NCBI RefSeq assembly: GCF_000304475.1
Contig: NC_018946.1
Location: forward strand, 186,001-250,000
DNA: 64,000 nucleotides
From: Kazachstania africana CBS 2517
Lineage: Eukaryota > Ascomycota > Saccharomycetes > Saccharomycetales > Saccharomycetaceae
Reading direction: 5' to 3'
This document shows, piece after piece, positions 19,342 to 26,725 of this stretch. A program made the translations under genes and the position numbers. The notes below the pieces were generated by a model. That model searched no databases, was not told the DNA's origin, and was given only the letters and a program-made list of their open reading frames with translations. Within the stretch, counting starts at the first letter, position 1. The number at the start of each line of letters is the position of its first letter.

Positions 19342-20127
19342 TTATTTGAGTTTAATGTAGGCCCTGTGAGCAATTGCAGTCTTATGAAGCTGGTCTCTCT
19401 TGTCGAACCCGGAGCCTATACCTTCGAAAACAGATACTAACTCTTCCCCCAATCTTACTGCAAAATCACTGGAAGCTCTTTGATTTGCACCTTCCACGAT
19501 CCATTTCCAAGCGATTCTGTTTCTTTGTCTCTGGGTCAGTGGTACTGGTATCACAGCAGCTTTGGCTACCCCAGTATTAAAAGTCTTAGTGATCATCAAA
19601 GGGCCCAGATCATCTAGGGCTTTTTTCAAGATATCTATTGGATCTTTACGGGTTTGTATAAACACGAGGTACAATGCTCTTGAGAGGATCTTTTCAGCTT
19701 TCTCTTTTTTACCATGTCTCATAATCATGTTTGTAATATGCTTGAGAATGGGATCCTCTCTCAATGGGATAGGTTTGTCACGAAGAGAGTTGAATTCTTC
19801 TATTTGGGCCTCCGTTGGTTTGAACCCCATTAAATCTTCTCGTAATTTTTCTGTCTCCTTCACCAGGTCCACTTTCCCCTTACCAGGAGGAGCCAATGAA
19901 CTTTCCAATGAATTTCCATTCAGTTTGAATTCCTCTTTCAGTTCTTCAATGGATCGGAGCCACTGGTCCACTTCTTCATCACTCATAGATTTTAAACTGG
20001 AATCCTGCTTCTGAGAAATCGTACTTTGATACCTTAAATGGATGGGGGACGTAACTCTCAGTTTCGTCGCATAACACAGCATCGTTGCGGCTGGAAGTCG
20101 CACTTGCAGTTGTAACAATCGAAACAT
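19342..20127 (-). CDS. RSM7: Mitochondrial ribosomal protein uS7m (Rsm7)
   Basis: 261 codons (S. cerevisiae 247). The ribosomal protein S7 domain covers about residues 110-261. Its signature [22 protein letters not shown] contacts the 3' major domain of small-subunit rRNA, and [18 protein letters not shown] is near the end. The basic, Ser/Thr-rich N terminus ([24 protein letters not shown]) looks like a mitochondrial presequence. The position after NNF1/EDE1 and divergent from the ECM13-like gene corresponds to YJR113C. Confidence 0.95.
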   Translation of the reverse strand: MFRLLQLQVRLPAATMLCYATKLRVTSPIHLRYQSTISQKQDSSLKSMSDEEVDQWLRSIEELKEEFKLNGNSLESSLAPPGKGKVDLVKETEKLREDLMGFKPTEAQIEEFNSLRDKPIPLREDPILKHITNMIMRHGKKEKAEKILSRALYLVFIQTRKDPIDILKKALDDLGPLMITKTFNTGVAKAAVIPVPLTQRQRNRIAWKWIVEGANQRASSDFAVRLGEELVSVFEGIGSGFDKRDQLHKTAIAHRAYIKLK

Positions 20128-20914
20128 GCTCTAATGAGAATTGATGGGGGCTAGTACGTAAAACAACTAAAACTCCGGCTTATCTATATGTGTTGTATTT
20201 TACTTTAATAGCCTGCCGCATCTTGAGCTTCGTCTTTTTTATTTTTTCCACGAGGGAAGAATTCCTCGAGGATTCGCGAGAGATCTTCCTCGAGCATTAC
20301 ATCATCGTTAAACAGTTATTGAAAGAAGCACTGGATAATCAATGAGTCCGAAAACGTTGCCGTACTCTGAGAAGAAACGCAGCAAGGATTCTGCAGCGCT
20401 GGTCAAACATTCTGTTTAATGTGGTAAGATTCAGATGGATGGAAAAGCCGGTGTAGAAGAGCCCACTTTTTCAATTGCACAATGGTAAGCGTTTCGTCAG
20501 GCTTTATTGTCCGTACATTTTAACTACAGAGCTATGTAGGTCATGCTTTGGTACTTGAGAGGAACCCGGGGCTCGAAACACACGTTTTCTATTATTAGCT
20601 CAGAGAATTTTTGCGATCTGATGGAAGGAATGGCGTCATGACAAATGTTGAGTTTCCGATTACGTATTGGTAAGCTTAATGTGGAAGTCATGTTCGAATT
20701 TTTAGGCCTTAAGTTTTGGTAAGTTTCATTGAGGATGATCTACATTTAGTTGTTTTTCTCCTCGTAACAGTGCAGGTAATGATTACATGATTTTTCTAAT
20801 TTTATTATCCATTCATGGGATATAAAGTAGAGGAGATGGTGATTTGAAAAAAATCAGGATTCTCTTCTTCATCCGACAAGCGTGTCCTTTCTACTGGTGT
20901 AGTTCTCTCTAATT
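20128..20914. promoter_or_regulatory. Divergent RSM7 / ECM13-like promoter region
   Basis: 787 bases with no credible gene. The heptamer TGGTAAG occurs four times on the forward strand (20422, 20483, 20668 and 20717), far more than chance would give in this length. An inverted CTCGAG/GAGGA-rich segment lies at 20255-20300. A TATA-like GATATAAAGTAG at about 20818 is about 95 bases before the forward ATG. I see no tRNA or box C/D snoRNA. Confidence 0.4.
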
Positions 20915-21541
20915 ATGAATCGTTTTGTGAACGATAATACTTTACAAAGACATTTCCAGTTGTCACACATAGTACGAGGACGACTGGTTTGGCGTTCTGG
21001 AGATAGCTTGACAAAACTGATAATAAGTTTAAATTTAAAAAATATAGGGAATATTTTAGAAGGAGCAGAAGAAACCATGGAGGAAGACGGAAAGCGGGAC
21101 CTTTATTTCTTCCAAATTGGTTTGATAGATGAATCATTGAATGGTTATATTGACAGTGAAATTATGGAACATACGGAAGCGAAGCATGATGCGCAACAGA
21201 TGCAGCAAGCTGCAAATAGGCGCCCAGTAATTAAGAGGAATAAATACTCGTTAATGTACTCAAACAAGAAGATGAGACGAAATCGACGCAGACGCAGACG
21301 GTCACTCGCACAGGATCCCATCTGGGAAGAAGAAGAAGATAATGAATATGAAACGTGTCATAATACAACTAGCAATGATCTCAGCAGCGTTCCACGTGAC
21401 CAGCCTGACTTGGAGAATCTAATGTACAAAGTGTTCTACCACAAGTTCGAGTTGCTCACAATAAGTGACTACGACGAAGAAGAAGATGACAGTGAGCTAC
21501 GATGCAGCGCTGCGTCAGGTGTACATTACTCGGTGGTTTAG
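20915..21541 (+). CDS. ECM13/YJR115W-family protein of unknown function
   Basis: 208 codons. I do not recognise a catalytic domain. The N terminus (LQRHFQLSHIVRGRL followed by LKNIGNIL near residue 42) has the spacing of short helical motifs seen in small stress-regulated yeast proteins. A strongly basic patch, RRNRRRRRR near residue 125, could be a nuclear signal. Acidic clusters follow (EEEEDNEYE, DEEEDDSE). It is divergent from RSM7, which is exactly the relation of YJR115W to YJR113C in S. cerevisiae, and ECM13 (YBL043W) holds the corresponding place beside EDE1 on the sister tract. The assignment rests on synteny, since I could not align the proteins. Confidence 0.6.
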   Translation: MNRFVNDNTLQRHFQLSHIVRGRLVWRSGDSLTKLIISLNLKNIGNILEGAEETMEEDGKRDLYFFQIGLIDESLNGYIDSEIMEHTEAKHDAQQMQQAANRRPVIKRNKYSLMYSNKKMRRNRRRRRRSLAQDPIWEEEEDNEYETCHNTTSNDLSSVPRDQPDLENLMYKVFYHKFELLTISDYDEEEDDSELRCSAASGVHYSVV

Positions 21542-21917
21542 AGACATCATCTGCTTATTAAATCCATATGTACTTTCAATTGGAATGTGTCTCTGCGTAA
21601 AGCCCAAGCCAATCATCACACGATATGCACGTATAAATATTACTCCGGGTAACCTGTCTTTTTTTCGGCCAGAAGTCGACTATGCATATTAGTAATTACC
21701 AACATCACGAACCCCTGAGCTCGCCGTGAGGACAGCCCAATCTTAGCGATTGAGAGAGAGAAGGATCCCGTGAGCAAGTCGGGAGAGGTTCAATGCTCGT
21801 TTGTAGTCCCAATGGGAATTGACTCTAGTGGAAGTATATAAAGTCATCTGTAGTTTCTACAATCATCGTTTTTCTTGTTAAGTGAAAGGAAACTAAGTTT
21901 TTTCATACATAAGAATT
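21542..21917. promoter_or_regulatory. SOD1 promoter region
   Basis: 376 bases between two forward genes. A TATATAAAG box at about 21836 lies about 80 bases before the SOD1 ATG. ATTGGGCTGT on the reverse strand (21732-21741) fits the loose copper-factor Ace1/Cup2 consensus HTHNNGCTGD, but such a degenerate match is expected by chance fairly often. No other gene is visible. Confidence 0.4.
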
Positions 21918-22382
21918 ATGAGAGCTGTAGCAATTTTGAAAGGTTCAGAAGTTTCAGGTGTCGTCTGGTTCGAACAAAAGACTGAAAACGACCCAACTAC
22001 CATCACTTACGAAATCAGTGGTAATGCTCCAAATGCTCTAAGGGGGTTCCACGTCCATCAATTGGGTGATTTAACTAACGGTTGTGTAACGGCTGGTCCT
22101 CATTTCAACCCATTCGCAAAGACTCACGGTGCTCCAACTGCTGAAACCAGACACGTTGGTGACATGGGTAACGTCAAAACCGACGCTAATGGTGTTGCCA
22201 AGGGTTCTTTAACTGACAGTTTGATCAAGTTATATGGTCCTACTTCTGTCGTTGGAAGAAGTGTCGTCATTCACTCTGGTCAAGATGATTTAGGTAAAGG
22301 TGGTGATGAAGAATCTCTAAAGACCGGTAATGCTGGCGGTAGAGCCGCATGTGGTGTCATTGGTCTTGCTGCTGACAAATAA
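21918..22382 (+). CDS. SOD1: Cytosolic Cu/Zn superoxide dismutase
   Basis: 154 codons. It converts superoxide to hydrogen peroxide and oxygen in the cytosol and mitochondrial intermembrane space. Counting Met as 1, the copper ligands are His45, His47, His62 and His119, and the zinc ligands are His62, His70, His79 and Asp82. The disulfide cysteines are Cys56 and Cys145, and Arg142 guides the substrate. All are intact. Just before Cys145 the sequence is NAGGRAAC, where S. cerevisiae has prolines on both sides of the arginine (Pro142 and Pro144 in its numbering); both are lost here. Codon use appears biased as in highly expressed genes. The neighbour VPS25 fits the YJR104C region, with URA8 missing between them. 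Confidence 0.97.
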   Translation: MRAVAILKGSEVSGVVWFEQKTENDPTTITYEISGNAPNALRGFHVHQLGDLTNGCVTAGPHFNPFAKTHGAPTAETRHVGDMGNVKTDANGVAKGSLTDSLIKLYGPTSVVGRSVVIHSGQDDLGKGGDEESLKTGNAGGRAACGVIGLAADK

Positions 22383-22481
22383 AGCTCTATAAAACCAAAT
22401 TTATAGCTACTCAATTCTATTGAATATGTGTTATATATTTTATGTTTATGTAATGAGTTTAAGAAGACCTTAGTGCGCAAC

Positions 22482-22512
<31 letters not shown>
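22482..22512. repeat. (TAT)n microsatellite
   Basis: An uninterrupted run of about ten TAT triplets lies between SOD1 and VPS25, about 70 to 100 bases before the VPS25 ATG. It probably sits in the VPS25 promoter and would be length-variable between strains. Confidence 0.9.
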
Positions 22513-22579
22513 GAAAAAAAAATTAGAGAAACGCTGCCCATATTTCAAAGCATACTCGCAGCTACATATATAGAACCTC

Positions 22580-23140
22580 ATGCAGTTGGAATATCCTCCG
22601 ATATATTCATTCCCACCTTTGTATACTAGACAACCAAACAAGATAATCAGAACAAAGCAAATCGAGTCATGGATCACCATAATATTAGATCTAGCTTCGA
22701 AGAATAAACTTTGGACAATAAGTAAAGATGGTACTATAGAGAACAGTTTAAACATATTTCAGAATAACGACATAGGGAGGTCAGTTCCACCGCTTTTCAT
22801 CGTTGAAATAATGAAAATTATGTTCACAAATGGTCAATTAGTTTCGAAATCTGATAAAAAATCAGATTTTGATAGTGATTTGTCTAATGAATTCTATATA
22901 TTGTGGAAGCCAATAGAATCGTGGGGATCACTCATACTAGAATGGTTTGAAACTTCTAATAAGATGAATCAGGTCGTGACCTTATACGAATTAGGAGAAG
23001 GTGATGAATCCATTGGATGGGAATTTCATGAAATGCCAGCACCCTTACTTGTCAAGTCATTGAAAAATTTAGTGAGCAGAAATAGATGTACTTTGATTAA
23101 AGATGAAAATGATAAGTATATTGCCATGAAAGTCATTTGA
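22580..23140 (+). CDS. VPS25: ESCRT-II subunit Vps25
   Basis: 186 codons (S. cerevisiae 202). Vps25 is the two-copy subunit of ESCRT-II, which sorts ubiquitinated membrane cargo into multivesicular bodies at endosomes and recruits Vps20. The N terminus MQLEYPPIYSFPPLYTRQP holds the two conserved proline-rich contacts (PPIYSFPPLYT) that bind Vps22 and Vps36. Two winged-helix domains follow (about 35-110 and 115-186), with WITIILDLASKNKLW and ESWGSLILEWF as recognisable segments. Its stop is 32 bases from that of the convergent RSM26, the YJR102C-YJR101W pair. Confidence 0.93.
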   Translation: MQLEYPPIYSFPPLYTRQPNKIIRTKQIESWITIILDLASKNKLWTISKDGTIENSLNIFQNNDIGRSVPPLFIVEIMKIMFTNGQLVSKSDKKSDFDSDLSNEFYILWKPIESWGSLILEWFETSNKMNQVVTLYELGEGDESIGWEFHEMPAPLLVKSLKNLVSRNRCTLIKDENDKYIAMKVI

Positions 23141-23172
23141 AAGTATTTACAAGAAATTTGAGGGCGTATATA

Positions 23173-23943
23173 TTAATCCATCTGTGTATATAATCTGTTA
23201 TTAATTACATCCCAATTCAAGTTGTCCAGCACGTTCTGGATATATTCTGATCTTTTATCAACTCCGTAGTCATGTAAGTACGCGTGATCCCATAGATTAA
23301 TAGCCACTAATGGGATATTCCAATCTTTAACTTTATCTTCCTTTACAGCCTGTTTTATAGTTTGTAAATCGTTAAATTCTTCAAAACTTATTGCATTACT
23401 CAAATCTATCGATTGATTTCTTGGGAAATAGTATGGAGTACCATTGTTATGTACTGTAAGGAAGTTTAATTGCTTATCACTGTTTTCAATAATGAAGAAC
23501 CAACCTTGCCCAATAATTTTCTCTTCAATTAGCTTAACTATATTATCCTTTAATTCCTGACCCCACTCCATTTCAAATGACTCCTTAAAGCGGGAGTTCA
23601 GTAATGTCGATGGTCCTCCTGTCTCATTTTCACTGGGGAGAATATTCTCTATAAATAAGTGATTATTGTGCAATGCAGAAGCTGTGTTGAATATATGACT
23701 TTCAAAGGGATTCTTTGCAGTTCTCAAGATCAAATGGAACGGGAAATATGATTCGTTTGCTGTTCCCGATGTGTACATAGTCAGCTTGTCACATAGGTAT
23801 TTCTGGTAATTATTCCATACAATGCTAAATCCATTCGAAGAATATATTTTCGGTATGCCTTTTGTACTCAATTGGCTGTTATTAGGTAATTTTGGCACTG
23901 TGTGTATAAGTCTCCTACCAGTCAATTGCTTCAGTAATAGCAT
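23173..23943 (-). CDS. RSM26: Mitochondrial small-subunit ribosomal protein mS42 (Rsm26)
   Basis: 256 codons (S. cerevisiae 266). Rsm26 is a mitoribosomal protein derived from the Fe/Mn superoxide dismutase fold. The SOD-like features are HNNHLFIENILPS near residue 91 and the C-terminal NLWDHAYLHDYGVDKRSEYI near 218-237. The full set of four metal ligands of the true enzyme is not evident, in line with a structural role. The basic N terminus (MLLLKQLTGRRLIHTV) looks like a mitochondrial presequence. Position and orientation match YJR101W. Confidence 0.92.
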   Translation of the reverse strand: MLLLKQLTGRRLIHTVPKLPNNSQLSTKGIPKIYSSNGFSIVWNNYQKYLCDKLTMYTSGTANESYFPFHLILRTAKNPFESHIFNTASALHNNHLFIENILPSENETGGPSTLLNSRFKESFEMEWGQELKDNIVKLIEEKIIGQGWFFIIENSDKQLNFLTVHNNGTPYYFPRNQSIDLSNAISFEEFNDLQTIKQAVKEDKVKDWNIPLVAINLWDHAYLHDYGVDKRSEYIQNVLDNLNWDVINNRLYTQMD

Positions 23944-24049
23944 GATCTAAGCAAGTATCTTGTCGAACACACCTTCTCTTTCCTTTACAAAATCCCATCT
24001 AGCTGTAGAAGTAGTCACTGGCTATACCAAAAAAAAAAATGATCATGTT

Positions 24050-24057
24050 AAAAAAAA
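24050..24057 (-). terminator. RNA polymerase III terminator of tRNA-Leu
   Basis: A run of eight A on the forward strand reads as eight T on the reverse strand, ten bases beyond the tRNA 3' end. It forms the centre of a CATGTT/AACATG inverted repeat. Confidence 0.8.
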
Positions 24058-24067
24058 CATGAAATAA

Positions 24068-24169
24068 TGAGAGCTATGGGATTCGAACCCACGCATCCGA
24101 AGATATCAGAATGTTTAAGATTTGAATGAAACCTAAATCTGACGCCTTAAACCACTCGGCCAAACTCCC
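24068..24169 (-). tRNA. tL(UAG): tRNA-Leu(UAG) with intron
   Basis: On the reverse strand the gene starts GGGAGTTTGGCCGAGTGG, with A-box GGCCGAGTGG, and ends with B-box GGGTTCGAATCCC and acceptor AGCTCTCA. The acceptor stem pairs GGGAGTT with AGCTCTC apart from a wobble, and the long variable arm GATATCTTCGGATGC is typical of leucine tRNAs. The anticodon TAG lies at 24135-24133. About 20 bases after the base 3' of the anticodon (about 24131-24112) form the intron, giving a mature tRNA of 82 bases before CCA, as in S. cerevisiae tL(UAG). It decodes CUN leucine codons, consistent with a standard nuclear code. Confidence 0.95.
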
Positions 24170-24458
24170 TTTGATTTGTTATTTTGGTGAATTTGAATTA
24201 CCATTATAATATGCCGCGCTTGTTATGAATTTTTCCCACCGTACTGCTACTGGTGCTACTGGCAGGAAGTTAAATAACTAATTTTAATTCAAACTTGAGA
24301 AGATTAGGTCATGACAACATGCTGGGTCGATTATATAACCTCTCGAAGAACAGTCGTAGGAAGTGAAATGAGGAGGATTCATGACGCAGAAGGGACAAAA
24401 AAGCAGTGGAAACAACGCTGTGGAAGGAACAGTGGAAATACACCACTTCAGAGTCTAA

Positions 24459-25205
24459 ATGAGCATAAACAAATATAGATCGATCACTAAGGTTCTTTCT
24501 CAGCCTACTATACTGCTTGAAAGGCAACTAGAACTTCATAATTTGATATTTGGTATAGAGCAATTAAATCGATATAAGATACTTTCACCGAGTACGAATG
24601 AAACTGTGGGATACGCTGTTGAAAGGCCAAAAAGTCTAACTGGGTTCATACTGAGACAGGTTACTAAGCTTCACAGACCGTTTGTAGTCGACATTTTTGA
24701 TAATCTTGACAACCATCTGTTCACAGTGAGTAGAAAGTTTTCTGCAATTAATTCACATATAAAGGTTTGGAATGATGATTTCTTGATAGGGGAAAGTGTG
24801 CAGAGGTGGCATATGTGGAGGCGAAAGTATGATCTATTTGTCAATAGGGGGAAAGCAATGCAAAATGTCACGTTGAGTCAATTTGGATCAATTGATTCCC
24901 CCTTCTTAGCTTTTGAATTTCCTGTATATGATGAAGTGGGAAAGATTAATGGATGCGTAGATAGAAACTGGGTCGGATTAGGTAGGGAATTCTTCACGGA
25001 CACAGGTGTATATGTATTGAGATTTGATTCAAGAAAAAGTTTCGAAGGTGTTTATGATATGAGAAATCTAAGTTCAACTATATTAAATTTGAATGAAAGA
25101 GCAGTATTGTTGGGTAATGCAATTTCCATTGATTTTGACTATTTCTCAAGACATTCGAGACATTTTGGTAGTGGGTTTATATCGTTTACAAATGATGAAT
25201 TTTAA
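24459..25205 (+). CDS. AIM25: Phospholipid scramblase-domain protein Aim25, short N terminus
   Basis: 248 codons; an in-frame TAA directly precedes the ATG, so no longer start is available without an intron or frameshift. The scramblase (LURP-one-like) domain fills the protein: LLERQLELHNLIFGIEQLNRY near residues 19-39, LHRPFVVDIFDN near 70 and DRNWVGLGREFFTDTGVYVLRFD near 167-189, ending DYFSRHSRHFGSGF. S. cerevisiae Aim25 (YJR100C, about 327 residues) has a mitochondrial presequence and about 60 more N-terminal residues, which are missing here. It is convergent with YUH1, with 23 bases between stops. Confidence 0.88.
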   Translation: MSINKYRSITKVLSQPTILLERQLELHNLIFGIEQLNRYKILSPSTNETVGYAVERPKSLTGFILRQVTKLHRPFVVDIFDNLDNHLFTVSRKFSAINSHIKVWNDDFLIGESVQRWHMWRRKYDLFVNRGKAMQNVTLSQFGSIDSPFLAFEFPVYDEVGKINGCVDRNWVGLGREFFTDTGVYVLRFDSRKSFEGVYDMRNLSSTILNLNERAVLLGNAISIDFDYFSRHSRHFGSGFISFTNDEF

Positions 25206-25228
25206 CTCACGTGTATATAGGAAAATAT

Positions 25229-25933
25229 TTAAGACACACTTAAACCTATCAGGGAGAATTTTAATTTATCATTTTCATCTTTGACGCTATTCATGTATCC
25301 CCTGATTCTATTGACTATTAGTTCCTCTTCAATGAGATCTTTACCATGACCTTGTCCAATGTAAATTGGCTTACCTTCAGCAGATCTGCCATCTAATTCA
25401 TACAGTTTATTTTCATCGCCATATGATATAAAAGTAATGAAATGTAAATCAATTATATCATCTGGATTTGGATTTACTGAGGAACCAGAATTATGAACAA
25501 AATCTGCATTGAAATGATTGATAAATTCAATGATAAATTTACTCAAATCCGTATCAGTAAAATTCGGGATATCGTTTATAAACTTCAGTAAGCTTGAATC
25601 ATCCGCTAATAACTGTTTATTGTTGGCCAAGATATGTAGCAGTGCATACAATCCACATGCATTCTTGAAATTTTGCCTCAACCAAATAGGTTTGTCAGTG
25701 GATGTATCGATATCTTTGTTGTTTGTCTGCACTGCTTCCTTGGTTTCAACGGGTGGAAACAAGAGTATGATAGCCATAACGGGTCTCACTAGAAATTCCA
25801 ACAGTGCAGGATCATCAATTGAGTATATGTCTACAAAACTGTACTCTCTCTTAAGACCCAGATTGTGCGCGAAGGTATTGAACACTTCTGGGTCCGATTC
25901 TAGCGGGATAACAGCATCTAATTCCTTGTTCAT
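25229..25933 (-). CDS. YUH1: Ubiquitin C-terminal hydrolase Yuh1
   Basis: 234 codons (S. cerevisiae 236). This cysteine protease of the UCH (C12) family removes small adducts from the C terminus of ubiquitin and processes Rub1. The active-site residues are all in place: Gln87 and Cys93 in RQNFKNACGLYALLH, His164 in DLHFITF, and Asp181 in YELDGR. Its order next to AIM25 and the LCAT-like gene matches YJR099W. It is divergent from the following gene across a 792-base region. Confidence 0.95.
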   Translation of the reverse strand: MNKELDAVIPLESDPEVFNTFAHNLGLKREYSFVDIYSIDDPALLEFLVRPVMAIILLFPPVETKEAVQTNNKDIDTSTDKPIWLRQNFKNACGLYALLHILANNKQLLADDSSLLKFINDIPNFTDTDLSKFIIEFINHFNADFVHNSGSSVNPNPDDIIDLHFITFISYGDENKLYELDGRSAEGKPIYIGQGHGKDLIEEELIVNRIRGYMNSVKDENDKLKFSLIGLSVS

Positions 25934-26725
25934 TCGTTTTCAGTTTTATTTTAGTGTCCTTGTAGCAACCGGTACCAACTTGACCATACATGTCATCACA
26001 CTATACCTATGTATATATATATGTACAAACAGGTATCAATTGATTAAGGCCCTTCCGGGCGTAGTCTAAGCGGTCACATGATCAATCAATCCCAGCCTCA
26101 ATTCTCCTTTTCCAGCTTGATGCGCCGCTGCCTGCAATTCTCTCACGACGATCCCACTGCCTTTTCCCTCTTAAAGCTTTCCAACAAGGATGCTTATACA
26201 TATTGCAGCAACAAGAACAAAGTGGAGAGGAAGATGGAAACCCCGACATTCCAATATGGCGATTTATTCCAACGAGGTTGTCGAAAGGATATTTGAATGT
26301 ACTGGCCAAAACCGGTTCCCCAGTAGAAAGGGCGAGTAACTTGTTATTTATTTGCCATCTCAACTCATCATGTCGTTTCTTCTTTGTCTGCTTCACGCGG
26401 AATTTCTCACAGAGAGGCGCTTGTTTCATAAGCTCCGTAAGCCATCCAGAGACAATCTCTCAGGATGATTGTCATTTGGAGAAATGCATCTGGAATCGAT
26501 CAATGATACCCAAATTATTGCACTCTACATCTCAATAGGGATAGCTATCGATGTTTTGTTATATATGCGTAGTTAAGTGCAGCACATCCTCTTTCGCTTC
26601 CACTATCCCTGCCCCCTCCCCTTCGACATCTCTATATAAACAGTAAGACGCAAATATTTGAAAGTATTTAGTACTACTTGTCCCAAAACTAAGGAAGTAT
26701 ACTTTGCATATTCAAGGAGTGAGAT
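25934..26725. promoter_or_regulatory. Divergent YUH1 / LCAT-like gene promoter region
   Basis: 792 bases. The right end has a TATATAAA box at 26633-26640 about 90 bases before the forward ATG, preceded by CCCCT stress-type elements at about 26611-26622. An alternating TA tract lies near 26012-26022. Overlapping frames of 72 and 111 codons (forward) and 115 codons (reverse) occupy 26078-26538, but none has a recognisable family and they contradict one another. Confidence 0.45.

Larger units (their letters stand above)
23944..24458. other. RSM26-AIM25 intergenic region with tRNA gene
   Basis: 515 bases. It contains the tRNA-Leu gene (24068-24169) and its terminator on the reverse strand. The rest holds the promoters of RSM26 and AIM25, including a long A-run at about 24029-24039. 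I see no long terminal repeat or transposon scar next to the tRNA, a common insertion target in yeast. Confidence 0.5.

Noticed and set aside
21732..21741. Ace1/Cup2 copper-factor site upstream of SOD1
   Set aside because: The consensus is very degenerate, and a single match in 376 bases is not significant; mentioned only in the promoter entry.
23944..24458. Transposon or LTR remnant near the tRNA-Leu gene
   Set aside because: tRNA genes are common Ty targets, but no terminal TG...CA repeat, primer-binding site or Ty-like coding trace is visible.
26078..26538. Overlapping frames of 72 and 111 codons (forward) and 115 codons (reverse)
   Set aside because: They exclude one another, match no family I know, and lie in an ordinary divergent promoter; kept only as a note in the promoter entry.
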